Below are positions 40,666 to 48,330 of a stretch of 64,000 nt of DNA, in pieces. The notes below the pieces were generated by a model. That model did no database searches. It had not been told where the DNA came from and worked only from the letters and a program-made list of their open reading frames with translations. The DNA is from CAJCJE01 sp963818685 (lineage in GTDB: Bacteria > Actinomycetota > Actinomycetes > Mycobacteriales > Pseudonocardiaceae), in assembly GCA_963818685.1 (NCBI GenBank), contig CAWFTJ010000008.1:558001-622000 (forward strand), read 5' to 3'. The translations under genes were made by a program, and so were the position numbers. How positions within the stretch are numbered: position 1 is the stretch's first letter; the number at the start of each line of letters is the position of its first letter.

Positions 40666-41616
40666 CTATGTCTGCGCTGCGGGGCGGAAGGTCCGGCGAT
40701 AGGCGCCCGGGTTGACGCCGACGGTCTGCGCGAACTGGCTGCGGAAGCTGCTCGGCGACGGGAAGCCGACCTGGCTTGCGATGCGGTCGATCGTGTGGTC
40801 GGTGAGTTCGAGCAGTTCCTGGGCGTGCCGGATGCGGACGCCGGTGAGCCACTGGATCGGGCTCTGCCCGGTCTCCGCGTGGAAGTGGCGAGCGAGCGTG
40901 CGGCTGCTCATGCCCGCCGCGGCCGCGATGTCGGCGAGGGTGAGGGCACGGTGTGCGTTGTCCTCGATCCACGCCAGCGCCTTCTCCAGCGTCGCGGTCT
41001 GGTAGGTCGGGCGGTTGCGCAGGATGTACTGGGCCTGGCCCCCGGTCCGCTGTAGCGGTGCGACGGCGAGCCGTGCCGCGTCGGCGGCGACCGCGACGCC
41101 GTAGTCCCGCTCGACGATGTGCAGGCACACGTCAAGGCCGGCGGACGCGCCGGCGGAGGTCAGGATCTGGCCGTTGTCGGTGTAGAGCACGTCCGGGTCC
41201 ACTTGGACGGTCGGGTAGCGGCGGGCAAGGCGGTCGGTGGCGAGCCAGTGCGTCGTCGCCTGCTTTCCGTCGAGCAGTCCGGCCTCGGCGAGGGTGAACG
41301 CGCCGACGCAGATCGACACGACTCGTGAGCCATGCGCGACGGCCGCGCGCAGCATGTCGCAGATCGCGGGCGGCGTCGGGCGCGTCGGGTCGTTTCGGCC
41401 GGGCACGACGATCAGGTCCGCGCGTTGCGCCTCGTCGAGTCCCGCGTCGACGCCGATCCGCATCGGTCCGGCATCGACCAGCGGTTGGGTGCCTGCCACG
41501 ACGAGTCGGTAGCCGGGGCGCCCGTCCGGCAGCCTGACCCGCCCGAACGTCTCGATCGGGGTGGCCAGATCGAACGGGATCACATCGTCGAGCGCGAGCA
41601 CGGCAACCGTGTACAT
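40666..41616 (-). CDS. GATase1-like/AraC-family transcriptional regulator (FtrA type)
   Basis: A 316-residue regulator with an N-terminal DJ-1/PfpI-like domain (residues about 1-190, Cys in SICVGAFTLAEAGLLDG) and a C-terminal AraC DNA-binding domain with two helix-turn-helix units (LTLADIAAAAGMSSRTLARH, then IDRIASQVGFPSPSSFRSQF). Such proteins usually activate nearby metabolic genes in response to a small ligand. It is divergent from a DJ-1-family gene across about 100 nt, its most likely target. ATG 41,616 is the natural start. Confidence 0.93.
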   Translation of the reverse strand: MYTVAVLALDDVIPFDLATPIETFGRVRLPDGRPGYRLVVAGTQPLVDAGPMRIGVDAGLDEAQRADLIVVPGRNDPTRPTPPAICDMLRAAVAHGSRVVSICVGAFTLAEAGLLDGKQATTHWLATDRLARRYPTVQVDPDVLYTDNGQILTSAGASAGLDVCLHIVERDYGVAVAADAARLAVAPLQRTGGQAQYILRNRPTYQTATLEKALAWIEDNAHRALTLADIAAAAGMSSRTLARHFHAETGQSPIQWLTGVRIRHAQELLELTDHTIDRIASQVGFPSPSSFRSQFAQTVGVNPGAYRRTFRPAAQT

Positions 41617-41718
41617 GACTTGACGTTAAACCGTGAACAGGGCACGACAGCATGCTGGCCAGATTCAGGCGGATTCTGTCCTGATCGCCACTGTCCGCGT
41701 TCGCGGAGATCACCGAAC

Positions 41719-42369
41719 ATGGATCGCATGCCGAATCCGCGTGTTCAGTTCGTCCTCTTCGATGGCTTCGACCCGCTCGACGCCGTCGCACCGTACGAGA
41801 TCATGACGGCCGGCCGCGACATCCTCGGCGGCACCCTGGACGTCGAGTTCGTCAGCGCAGAAGGTCCGAGGGAGGTGGTCTCCGGCACGGCCGGCATCGC
41901 CCTCACCGCGACCAGCGCCCTCGACCCGACCATGCCGGGCTATCTCGTGGTGCCCGGGGCGTCCGGCCCGGTGGACGGCGACCCGGACGAAGTCGACACC
42001 ATCCCGGTGCTGTTGTCCCGCTTCGCCACGAGCGCGGCGGCCCCGTTGATCCGCCAGTGCCTGGGCAACCCGGCGATCACGGTCGCGACGGTGTGCGGCG
42101 GATCGCTCGCGCTGGCCATGGCCGGCCTGTTGGCGGGCCGGACCGCCACCACCCACGTGCTCGGCATCGACCTGCTCGCCGCCAGCGGAGTCGACGCGGT
42201 GCGGGCCCGCGTCGTCGACGACGGCGACCTGATCAGTGCCGGCGGCGTCACTTCCGGCCTCGACCTCGGCCTGTACCTCCTCGAACGCGACTTCGGTTCG
42301 CGGACCGCCCGCGCCGTCGAGGAACTGTTCGAGTACGAACGTCGCGGCACCACCTGGAAGGCGGCGTAA
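41719..42369 (+). CDS. DJ-1/PfpI-family protein
   Basis: A 216-residue stand-alone protein of the DJ-1/ThiJ/PfpI superfamily, closest in layout to isonitrile hydratase-like proteins. The N-terminal strand VQFVLFDGFDPLDAVAPYE and the nucleophile elbow TVCGGSLALA (Cys near residue 126) are typical. The reaction is unknown; relatives are hydratases, glyoxalases or chaperone-like. GGAGA lies about 9 nt before ATG 41,719. The divergent FtrA-type regulator shares the same fold in its sensor domain and may control this gene. Confidence 0.88.
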   Translation: MDRMPNPRVQFVLFDGFDPLDAVAPYEIMTAGRDILGGTLDVEFVSAEGPREVVSGTAGIALTATSALDPTMPGYLVVPGASGPVDGDPDEVDTIPVLLSRFATSAAAPLIRQCLGNPAITVATVCGGSLALAMAGLLAGRTATTHVLGIDLLAASGVDAVRARVVDDGDLISAGGVTSGLDLGLYLLERDFGSRTARAVEELFEYERRGTTWKAA

Positions 42370-42378
42370 CCTGCTGGC

Positions 42379-42807
42379 ATGCCGGGAAGATCGCGTCGGG
42401 CGCGGGTGGCGGACGTGCACGAGTTGGCGCTCGGGATGCCGCACGTCACGGTCGTGCACGGCTCCGACGGCAACCCGGTCTACCAGGTGGGCGGCAAGTC
42501 GTTCGTGTTCTTCCGGACCCGCCGCCCCGACGCGTTCGACCCGGAGACCGGCGAGCGCTATGCGGACGTGATCGTGTTCTGGGTGCCGTCGGAGTCGGAC
42601 AAGCAGTCGCTCATCCAGGACGAAGCGTCGCCGTTCTTCACGACGCCGCATTTCGACGGCCACCCGTCGGTGCTGGTTCGGGGTAGCCGGCTCGGCGAAC
42701 TGACGCTGCGGGAACTGACCGAGGTCGTGCAGGACGCCTGGCTGTCGCGGGCATCGCCGAGGCGGGCGGACGCCTGGCTACGCGCGCAGGAGGCCATTCC
42801 CCAATAA
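42379..42807 (+). CDS. MmcQ/YjbR-family protein
   Basis: A 142-residue protein of the MmcQ/YjbR superfamily. It has the N-terminal helix VHELALGMPHV, a beta region with VGGKSFVFF, the TPHFDGHPSVLVR segment near residue 93 and the C-terminal helix LTEVVQDAWLSRASPRRAD. The family has a CyaY-like fold with no settled function. It starts 9 nt after the DJ-1 gene and is probably in the same transcript. Confidence 0.82.
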   Translation: MPGRSRRARVADVHELALGMPHVTVVHGSDGNPVYQVGGKSFVFFRTRRPDAFDPETGERYADVIVFWVPSESDKQSLIQDEASPFFTTPHFDGHPSVLVRGSRLGELTLRELTEVVQDAWLSRASPRRADAWLRAQEAIPQ

Positions 42808-42832
42808 CGCGCAGAGCCGAACAACGCGCACC

Positions 42833-42838
42833 TATGAT
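42833..42838 (+). promoter_or_regulatory. Candidate -10 box of the cupin gene
   Basis: TATGAT lies 8 nt before the ATG of the cupin gene and no ribosome-binding sequence is visible, which together suggest a leaderless transcript. No clear -35 box is seen. Confidence 0.4.
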
Positions 42839-42846
42839 CGAGTGCC

Positions 42847-43173
42847 ATGCAGAAGTTCTCGCTCGAAGCCCTGGCCCGGGAACATCTCGAACGGGCGACG
42901 ACCAGCGCGACCCGTCGCAGCGCCGACACGATTTACGGCGGTCACGAACACGCGCTGCGCCAGACCATTCTTGCTCTGCTCGCCGGCGCGTCCCTTGCCG
43001 AACACGCGAGTCCTGGCGAGGCGACGCTGCTCGTCCTGCGGGGCAGGGTACGGCTGCACGCGGGTGCGGACGCCTGGGACGGCCGCACCGGCGACCTGCT
43101 GGTCATCCCGCAGGCCCGGCACAGCCTCGACGCGATCGAGGACAGTGTCGTGCTGCTCACGGTGGTCAAGTAA
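42847..43173 (+). CDS. Small cupin-domain protein
   Basis: A 108-residue single cupin. Cupin motif 2 features are clear (GDLLVIPQARHSLDAIED). Motif 1 is weak: the usual HxH metal pair is not obvious, so metal binding is uncertain. Proteins of this size often act as small-ligand sensors or isomerase-like enzymes; no function is assigned. A 12-nt duplication (GTGGTCAAGTA) spans the stop codon. Confidence 0.8.
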   Translation: MQKFSLEALAREHLERATTSATRRSADTIYGGHEHALRQTILALLAGASLAEHASPGEATLLVLRGRVRLHAGADAWDGRTGDLLVIPQARHSLDAIEDSVVLLTVVK

Positions 43174-43179
43174 CGGTGG

Positions 43180-43587
43180 TCAAGTAGCTGCGCTGCCGGC
43201 CCGAACGCCGTACGTGCACGGCTTGCTGAGGTTCTCGACGCTGAGGTTTTCCACGCTGAGATTCTCGACGAACTGCGCGACCCGATCGGCAGGGGGAGCG
43301 GGGGTGTCGGAGTCGAGCGACGCCACCACGATGAGGTCTTCCCCGCAACGGGATTCGATCGCGGCCGACCAGCCGCGTTCCTCGTCCCACAGTAGCGCGA
43401 GGTCGCGGTCGGGAAAGCCGGGCAGCCGGTGATCCAGCGCCAGGTAGGCCGATACCGGGGTGCCGAGGTCGATGGTGCTGGATTCGAGTCCGACTCCGAG
43501 CGCGGCGGCCACCTCGTCGAGGTAACCGCGCACGGCGCGACGGAGTGGCTCGTCAGTGTCCACAATGGTGTCAATGGTTGTTGTCAT
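43180..43587 (-). CDS. DUF6292-like protein with VENLS tandem repeat
   Basis: A 135-residue protein resembling DUF6292 proteins of Pseudonocardiales: helix YLDEVAAALGV, a beta region LALLWDEERGWSAAIE and GEDLIVVASL. Function is unknown. Near the C-terminus three copies of VENLS follow one another, encoded by three 15-bp repeats. ATG 43,587 is chosen because the first residues (MTTTIDTIVDTDEPLRRAV) lead into the conserved part. The gene lies downstream of hsp20 on the same strand but is separated from it by a strong hairpin. Confidence 0.78.
   Translation of the reverse strand: MTTTIDTIVDTDEPLRRAVRGYLDEVAAALGVGLESSTIDLGTPVSAYLALDHRLPGFPDRDLALLWDEERGWSAAIESRCGEDLIVVASLDSDTPAPPADRVAQFVENLSVENLSVENLSKPCTYGVRAGSAAT
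43223..43270. repeat. Three 15-bp tandem repeats in the DUF6292-like gene
   Basis: Three imperfect 15-bp units (forms of CTGAGGTTCTCGACG on the + strand) encode VENLS three times. The copies differ at a few positions, mostly synonymous, which argues for selection on the protein repeat rather than recent slippage. Confidence 0.8.
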
Positions 43588-43609
43588 GGCTGCCGTGGTG
43601 AGTTCGGTC

Positions 43610-43637
43610 GGGCCCGGCCGCCGATGCGGCCGGGCCC
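43610..43637. terminator. Hairpin downstream of hsp20
   Basis: Perfect 12-bp inverted repeat GGGCCCGGCCGC around the loop CGAT. It lies 25 nt after the hsp20 stop in the direction of transcription and 23 nt before the DUF6292-like start, so it should end most hsp20 transcripts. Confidence 0.75.
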
Positions 43638-43661
43638 TGGAGGGGATGAGGTACCGCGCGG

Positions 43662-44126
43662 TCAGGCTTGGACTTCCTTCGGCGAGTCCGCCGACTGCGT
43701 GATCGCGGTGTGGTCGTCGGCGCCCGCGACGGTGATCTTGCGGGGCTTGGCCTTCTCCGCGATCGGGATGCGTAGCGTGAGGACGCCAGCGTCGTAGTCG
43801 GCTCGCACGTGCTCGGTGTCGAGGGCGTCGCCGAGGAACAGCTGTCGCGAGAAAACGCCGAGCGGACGTTCGGCGACCTGCATCTCCACGTTGTCACCGG
43901 TGGCGGTCGGACGCCGCTCGGCCTTCACGGTCAGCACGTTCCGCTCGATGTCGAGGTCGATCGCGTCCGGCACGACGCCGGGTAGGTCGAAGGCGACGAC
44001 GTACTCGTCCCCCTGACGGTAGGCGTCCATGGGCATCGCGGACGGACGTGACCACGTTCCGGTCGTACCGAAGAACTGCTGGCTCAGCCGGTCGAACTCG
44101 CGGAAGGGGTCAGTGCGCATCAACAT
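43662..44126 (-). CDS. Hsp20/alpha-crystallin small heat-shock protein
   Basis: A 154-residue small heat-shock chaperone (Hsp18 type). The alpha-crystallin domain spans about residues 35-135 with YVVAFDLPGVVPDAIDLDIE, the RQLFLGDALD segment and the terminal strand GVLTLRIPIAEKAKPRKI, whose IPI matches the oligomerization motif. It binds unfolding proteins in the cytoplasm under heat stress. ATG 44,126 is preceded by GGGAGG; a longer in-frame start exists but would be untypical. A well-formed promoter overlapped by a RheA-like operator lies 49-77 nt upstream. Confidence 0.95.
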   Translation of the reverse strand: MLMRTDPFREFDRLSQQFFGTTGTWSRPSAMPMDAYRQGDEYVVAFDLPGVVPDAIDLDIERNVLTVKAERRPTATGDNVEMQVAERPLGVFSRQLFLGDALDTEHVRADYDAGVLTLRIPIAEKAKPRKITVAGADDHTAITQSADSPKEVQA

Positions 44127-44145
44127 CGGTTTACCTCCCTGTGGT

Positions 44146-44158
44146 CGACAAGTTGTCG
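44146..44158. promoter_or_regulatory. Palindrome in the hsp20 leader
   Basis: CGACAA-G-TTGTCG is a perfect 6-bp dyad located between the inferred transcription start and the ribosome site of hsp20. It could bind a regulator or fold in the mRNA; no known site matches. Confidence 0.4.
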
Positions 44159-44174
44159 TCAACGCGCACCACCA

Positions 44175-44203
44175 TCAATACCACGTCATCCAATCGATGA
44201 CAA
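44175..44203 (-). promoter_or_regulatory. hsp20 promoter overlapped by a RheA-like operator
   Basis: On the minus strand TTGTCA (44,203-44,198) and TATTGA (44,180-44,175) are separated by 17 nt, a normal housekeeping promoter. The inverted repeat GTCATC-N5-GATGAC (44,185-44,201) covers the spacer and most of the -35 box. It matches the operator TGTCATC-N5-GATGACA described for RheA, the heat-sensing repressor of hsp18 in Streptomyces albus. Repression at normal temperature and release on heat shock is the expected mode. Confidence 0.75.
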
Positions 44204-44233
44204 GTACGATGTCGCCTGATCGATGACGTCCGG

Positions 44234-44680
44234 CTAAGCTTGGTGACCGTTCGGGTTGGCGCGGCCGTCGAGGCAGAACCACAGTCCGGCCAGCACTCCC
44301 CCGGCCGGCCCGACGGCCCAGATGCACCACGGGTAGACGAGGTGTTGCTGGCCGACGCAGGACAACAGCCAGATCGCAACGCTGATCGTGCTGATGATCA
44401 GCCACAGCACGCTCGCCCCGCGCAACGCCCGATAGGCCCGGTCGATCCGTTGGCGGGCGCGTAGCGCGCATTCGCTCGCGCGCAGGGCGGCCTCGTTCGG
44501 GAGGTCGGCGGTGAGGCGGGCGAGGTCGCCCCGGGTGGTCGCGGCCCATGCCTCGGCCGTCCTGGTTTCGAACTCGGCGAGATCAAGGCTGCCGTCGCCA
44601 CAGGCGCGCACGAGCCTATCCGCCACGGCCTGGCGCTCGGTGTTGGTGGCCCGGACGTCGTCCGGAGGTACTTGTCGCAT
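44234..44680 (-). CDS. DUF1707 membrane protein
   Basis: A 148-residue protein. Its N-terminal DUF1707 segment (RATNTERQAVADRLVRACGD, then LAEFETRTAEAW) is a short SHOCT-like helical domain common in actinobacteria, followed by a linker and two transmembrane helices (about residues 85-105 and 115-138). Function is unknown; relatives are small membrane proteins of the envelope. ATG 44,680 has AGGAG about 10 nt upstream; a start 33 nt earlier is less likely. Confidence 0.85.
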   Translation of the reverse strand: MRQVPPDDVRATNTERQAVADRLVRACGDGSLDLAEFETRTAEAWAATTRGDLARLTADLPNEAALRASECALRARQRIDRAYRALRGASVLWLIISTISVAIWLLSCVGQQHLVYPWCIWAVGPAGGVLAGLWFCLDGRANPNGHQA

Positions 44681-44839
44681 CTGAGGAAGCTCCTGTTCGC
44701 ATCGCTGACCCACAGGGGGATGGCACAGGGGTGGAGAGCCTGCCGGGCAGCGCGCGGAGCTACGGAGCGTGCGGCGCGGCCCGCCGCAGGTCCCGGGCTC
44801 GGAGTCGGTGGCCCCAACTCGTCCGGACGGCCGCAGGAC

Positions 44840-44868
44840 TTGACAGCACCATGATGGGAGGCCGCATA
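44840..44868 (+). promoter_or_regulatory. Candidate promoter of the DMT transporter/deacetylase pair
   Basis: TTGACA at 44,840-44,845 is a perfect -35 box; 17 nt later comes CGCATA, a weak -10. The 295-nt gap between the DUF1707 gene and the DMT gene holds no other feature that I can support. Confidence 0.4.
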
Positions 44869-44975
44869 CCCGGCCCGGTGATCGCTATACCTGTCGCCCG
44901 CGCGCGGTGTATCGCGCGGTGTGCGCAGGGTATGCCGGCAGTCGTGGAGCTGATCTCGCTCGTCCGGTACCGGCC

Positions 44976-45929
44976 GTGCTGAGCTGGGTGTTGGCGCTGC
45001 TGGCTGCCGGCGCGAACGCGGCTTCGTCGGTCCTGCAACGCAAGGCCAACCGCACCCAGCCGCGCCAGCGGCGTTTCGACTGGCGCATGCTGCTCGGTCT
45101 GCTGCGCCAACCCGCCTGGTTCGCCGGCATCGGCGCGGTCATCCTCGGTTTCCTGTTGCAGGCGGCGGCATTGCGGTTCGGTTCGCTGAGCCTGGTCGAA
45201 CCGATTCTCGTGGTCGAGTTGCCGATCACGCTGCTCGCCGCCGGCTTCGCTTTCGACGCCCGACCGTCCACACGAGACGCTCTCTCGATCGGCCTGCTGA
45301 CCGTCGGGCTTGGCGGCCTGTTGGCCACGCTCGCCCCGGTCGAGACGGCGGGCGGGGTCATGTCCGGGCGGGCGTGGACGGTCGGGCTGGTGGTGAGCGT
45401 CGCGGTGATCGCCGCGTTGGTCGGCTGGGGGCGGTTCGAACTGGCGCGCGATGCCGGCAATCGGGCCGCCGCCGTGCTGGGAGTCGCGGGCGGGTGCGGG
45501 TTCGGCCTGGCCGCCGCGCTGATGAAGGGCGTCACCGCGCGACTCGACGACGGCCTGCCGGCCCTGTTGGCGAGTTGGCGGCTCTACGCGATGGTCGTGG
45601 CCGGGGTCGGCGCGCTGTATCTGGTCCAGGCCGCGATGAACGCGGGCCCGCTGATCGCGACCCAGCCCGGACTGACCCTGGCCGACCCGGTGGTGTCGAT
45701 CCTGTGGGGCGTGCTCGGGTTCCACGATGAGGTGCGGGCCGGCTGGTTCGTGCTGCCGGAGATCGTGGCGGGCGCGCTGCTGGCGATCGCGGTGGTTCGG
45801 CTGGCCCGCTCCCCCGTGCTGGCCGACGTATCCCCAGCCGACGCATCCTCGGCCGGCGCATCCCCAGCCGACGAATCCCCGGCCGGTGAAGGAGAACGCG
45901 CATGCTCGGCGCGGACAGCCGAACCCTGA
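44976..45929 (+). CDS. DMT-superfamily (EamA/NIPA-like) membrane transporter
   Basis: About 317 residues with nine to ten hydrophobic segments in two repeats, typical of drug/metabolite transporters (first helix LSWVLALLAAGANAASSVLQ; central VEPILVVELPITLL; QPGLTLADPVVSILWGVLGF). The C-terminus ends in a repetitive SPADASSAG-type tail. The substrate is unknown. I chose GTG 44,976, just before the first helix; GTG 44,907 is in frame and cannot be excluded. The 3' end overlaps the deacetylase gene by 28 nt, so they form an operon. Confidence 0.83.
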   Translation: MLSWVLALLAAGANAASSVLQRKANRTQPRQRRFDWRMLLGLLRQPAWFAGIGAVILGFLLQAAALRFGSLSLVEPILVVELPITLLAAGFAFDARPSTRDALSIGLLTVGLGGLLATLAPVETAGGVMSGRAWTVGLVVSVAVIAALVGWGRFELARDAGNRAAAVLGVAGGCGFGLAAALMKGVTARLDDGLPALLASWRLYAMVVAGVGALYLVQAAMNAGPLIATQPGLTLADPVVSILWGVLGFHDEVRAGWFVLPEIVAGALLAIAVVRLARSPVLADVSPADASSAGASPADESPAGEGERACSARTAEP

Positions 45930-46657
45930 CGACCGCAGTGACAGCCGCAGTGACGACCGCGGCGCTGCGGCTCGCGGTGCACGTCGGTCCGGCCGCGACC
46001 TGGCTGCCGCCCGTGCGGTCGCGCTTCCCCGCGCTCGCCGGTCGGGGCAGGCCGGATCACGTGGCGCTGACCTTCGACGACGGGCCGAGCGCCGAGCGCA
46101 CGCCGCGCGTGCTCGACATGTTGGCACGGGCCGGGGTGCACGCCACGTTCTTCCTGGTCGGCGAGCGACTGCGGGACGAACCCGAGGTCGGCGCGGCGAT
46201 CGTGGCGGCAGGGCACGAACTCGCGGTGCACGGCTGGCGACACCACTACCTGCTCGGCCGCCCGTACCGACGCACCTACGCCGAACTGACGCGGGCCCGC
46301 GACCTGGTGGCCGAGGCCGCCGGCGAGCCACCGCGCTGGTTCCGGCCGCCGTACGGTGTGCTCACCGGGGAGGCCGCGCTCGCGGCGCACCGCCTCGGCA
46401 TGCGTCCGGTGCTGTGGACGGTCTGGGCGCGGGACTGGACGGCCTCGGCCACTCCCGCAAGCATCATGGCGCTGCTGGCGCCTGGCCTTGTCGGTGGCGC
46501 GACCGTGCTGCTGCACGACGCGGGCGCTTCCGGGCCGCCCGGTACGGACGCCACCGTGGCCGCGCTGCCCGAGATCATCGCGGCGATCCGCGCTCGCGGC
46601 CTGCGGCCGGGACCGTTGCGCGAACACGGCACCGCGAACACGGTTCTCAGTAGGTGA
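45902..46657 (+). CDS. Polysaccharide deacetylase (NodB homology, CE4)
   Basis: A 251-residue protein with the NodB domain motifs in order: TFDDGPS (residues 57-63, catalytic Asp and metal Asp), HGWRHH (metal His), RPPYG and LLHD. These metal-dependent enzymes remove N- or O-acetyl groups from cell-wall or capsular glycans. The N-terminal hydrophobic stretch suggests membrane anchoring or export. GAAGGAGA precedes ATG 45,902. The gene overlaps the DMT gene upstream and the convergent glycosyltransferase downstream by 11 nt. Confidence 0.92.
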   Translation: MLGADSRTLTTAVTAAVTTAALRLAVHVGPAATWLPPVRSRFPALAGRGRPDHVALTFDDGPSAERTPRVLDMLARAGVHATFFLVGERLRDEPEVGAAIVAAGHELAVHGWRHHYLLGRPYRRTYAELTRARDLVAEAAGEPPRWFRPPYGVLTGEAALAAHRLGMRPVLWTVWARDWTASATPASIMALLAPGLVGGATVLLHDAGASGPPGTDATVAALPEIIAAIRARGLRPGPLREHGTANTVLSR

Positions 46658-47789
46658 CGGCCTGCGGGATGGCGCCCTGGTCGGCAAGCCATTCGACGAG
46701 GCTGTCCTCGGGATCGGGGCGCACCATCGCCCTGGCCCTGCTGACCCGTTCGGCCGCCTCGTGCCCCGGCTCGCACACGGCGCGCACGGTCGAGGCGAGG
46801 TCGCGCCGCCCGTCCGCGACGAGGCCGGCGCGGATCAGCGCCGACTGCCCGAGCCGGCCGTGCCCGGCGATCGGGTCGGCGCCGATCACCGGCAGGCCGG
46901 CGGCGAACGCCTCGGCGCAGGTGGTGCCGCCCGCGTTGTCCACGAGGGCGCTCGCGGCGGAGAAGATCGCGGGCAGGTCGTCGCGCCAGCCCAGCGCGGT
47001 GCAGCCATCGACAGTGCTCAACCGGCGCCGCAGGCGCTCGTTGTGGCCGCACAACACGACCGGTCGGATCCGACTGGCCCCGACCAGCGCCCGCACCGTC
47101 CGGTCGAGGCTGCCGACGCCCCAGGAGCCGCCGGAGATCAGCACCGCGTGCTCATCGGCGCCAAGACCGAGTTCCTCGCGCAGCGCCGCGACGGTGCCGG
47201 CCCGCGTCCTCGCCCGCACGTCCAGGAAAGCCTCGTCGACCAGCGGGCCGGGCGCGCGGGTCGGTCGGTGCGCCAACCGGCGCGCCTCGGTGGCGACCCA
47301 CGGATACGGGCACAGGAACAGATCCGTGCCCGGATGGCACCACAACAGGTGGGCCGCTGGTTCGGTGATCGCCACGACGCTCGGCACGGCCAACTGACCC
47401 CGTTGGCGCAGCCTGCCGGCGACCTGGCCGGCGAGGTGGAACGTGGACACGACCGCGCGCGGATCGTGCTCGACGACGAGTTGGCGCAACCGGGGCGCGG
47501 CCAGCGTCACCAGCGGTGAGCTGCTCGGCTGCCAGTGTCCATGTTGGACAAAGAAGGCCCGGAAGATCCACTGGTACAGCCAGGGCGCACCGCGCATCAT
47601 GGCGGCGTAACCCGAGCGCAGCGCTGGACCGAGCCGGGCGGGCAACAGGTCGAGCAGATCCACGGTGCGGCAGGGGCAGTACGCGCAGAGCTTGCTGCGC
47701 AGGTGGTCGGCGGCGCGGAGGTGGCCGGCGCCCATGCTCGCGGTCAGGATCAGCACCGGGCGTCCGTTGTGGGCAATCGTCCCTGTCAC
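46647..47789 (-). CDS. MGDG synthase/GT28-like glycosyltransferase
   Basis: A 380-residue GT-B fold enzyme. The N-terminal part has the diacylglycerol-glycosyltransferase signature (ILTASMGAGHLRAADHL) and the C-terminal part the UDP-sugar binding region (LISGGSWGVGSLDRTVRAL; DNAGGTTCAEAFAAGLPVIG). Relatives transfer a hexose to diacylglycerol or act in MurG-like steps. It may make a glycolipid. The GTG start has only a distant AGAGG. It is convergent with and overlaps the polysaccharide deacetylase. Confidence 0.88.
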   Translation of the reverse strand: MTGTIAHNGRPVLILTASMGAGHLRAADHLRSKLCAYCPCRTVDLLDLLPARLGPALRSGYAAMMRGAPWLYQWIFRAFFVQHGHWQPSSSPLVTLAAPRLRQLVVEHDPRAVVSTFHLAGQVAGRLRQRGQLAVPSVVAITEPAAHLLWCHPGTDLFLCPYPWVATEARRLAHRPTRAPGPLVDEAFLDVRARTRAGTVAALREELGLGADEHAVLISGGSWGVGSLDRTVRALVGASRIRPVVLCGHNERLRRRLSTVDGCTALGWRDDLPAIFSAASALVDNAGGTTCAEAFAAGLPVIGADPIAGHGRLGQSALIRAGLVADGRRDLASTVRAVCEPGHEAAERVSRARAMVRPDPEDSLVEWLADQGAIPQAVTY

Positions 47790-47843
47790 GCAAGCCGGAT
47801 ACCTCTGAAACGCCGGGCTAACCAGGCGAGTCGGCGATCCACA

Positions 47844-48233
47844 TCAGACCGCACGCAGATGCCGTTTCCGTTCACCTGACCGAGGTAGCGCGGGCGCGGG
47901 TAGCGCGACCGAGCGGCACCACCGTGACCAGGCCATGAGCGTGCCGCTCGCGCGGAGGGCACGGGCGGCCGGCACGATCTCATGCAGCACCGCGAGGGAG
48001 ACGGCCAGTTCGTCGTCGTCGACCTCGGCGAGCACCCGGTACGGGCCGACGAGGTCGACGACAAGGCCCAGCAGCCAGCCGGACTCCCGGCAGTGGGCGG
48101 GTGATCCGACAGCGCGCAGGTGCGTCAGGTACGCGTCGACCGCGTCGGTCATCAACACCGGCCCTGCCGGCCACGCCGGTAACGGCGGCTCCATGTCCAT
48201 GGCCCTGCGGCTACCCAGTTGATCGCCGATCAT
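47844..48233 (-). CDS. Hypothetical protein
   Basis: Up to 129 residues, helical and without membrane segments. The middle (DAVDAYLTHLRAVGSPAHCR) loosely recalls the N-terminal helical domain of tyrosine recombinases, but there is no catalytic domain. Codon usage is strongly GC-biased at third positions, supporting real coding. The start is uncertain: ATG 48,233 or one of two internal Met codons. It lies 54 nt upstream of the glycosyltransferase on the same strand and may be its operon partner. Confidence 0.6.
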   Translation of the reverse strand: MIGDQLGSRRAMDMEPPLPAWPAGPVLMTDAVDAYLTHLRAVGSPAHCRESGWLLGLVVDLVGPYRVLAEVDDDELAVSLAVLHEIVPAARALRASGTLMAWSRWCRSVALPAPALPRSGERKRHLRAV

Positions 48234-48282
48234 ACCCGCAGGTCGTGACGCAGGTTACGGCGATTGGTCGGGAACTGAATGT

Positions 48283-48295
48283 TTGCCCAGGGCAA
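48283..48295. promoter_or_regulatory. Palindrome upstream of the SPW-repeat gene
   Basis: TTGCCC-A-GGGCAA is a perfect 6-bp dyad 35 nt before the start codon and about 20 nt before the ribosome site. It is a candidate repressor site; no known family consensus is assigned. Confidence 0.4.
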
Positions 48296-48330
48296 TCTTT
48301 TGCAATCCCACCCCCGAGGAGGTGAACAAG

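Noticed and set aside
43223..43270. Short tandem repeats as a possible CRISPR array
   Set aside because: Units are 15 bp, directly adjacent without spacers, and in frame within a coding gene.
47844..48233. Hypothetical gene as a phage-type integrase
   Set aside because: Only a loose likeness to the N-terminal helical domain is seen; the catalytic domain and its R-H-R-Y residues are missing.
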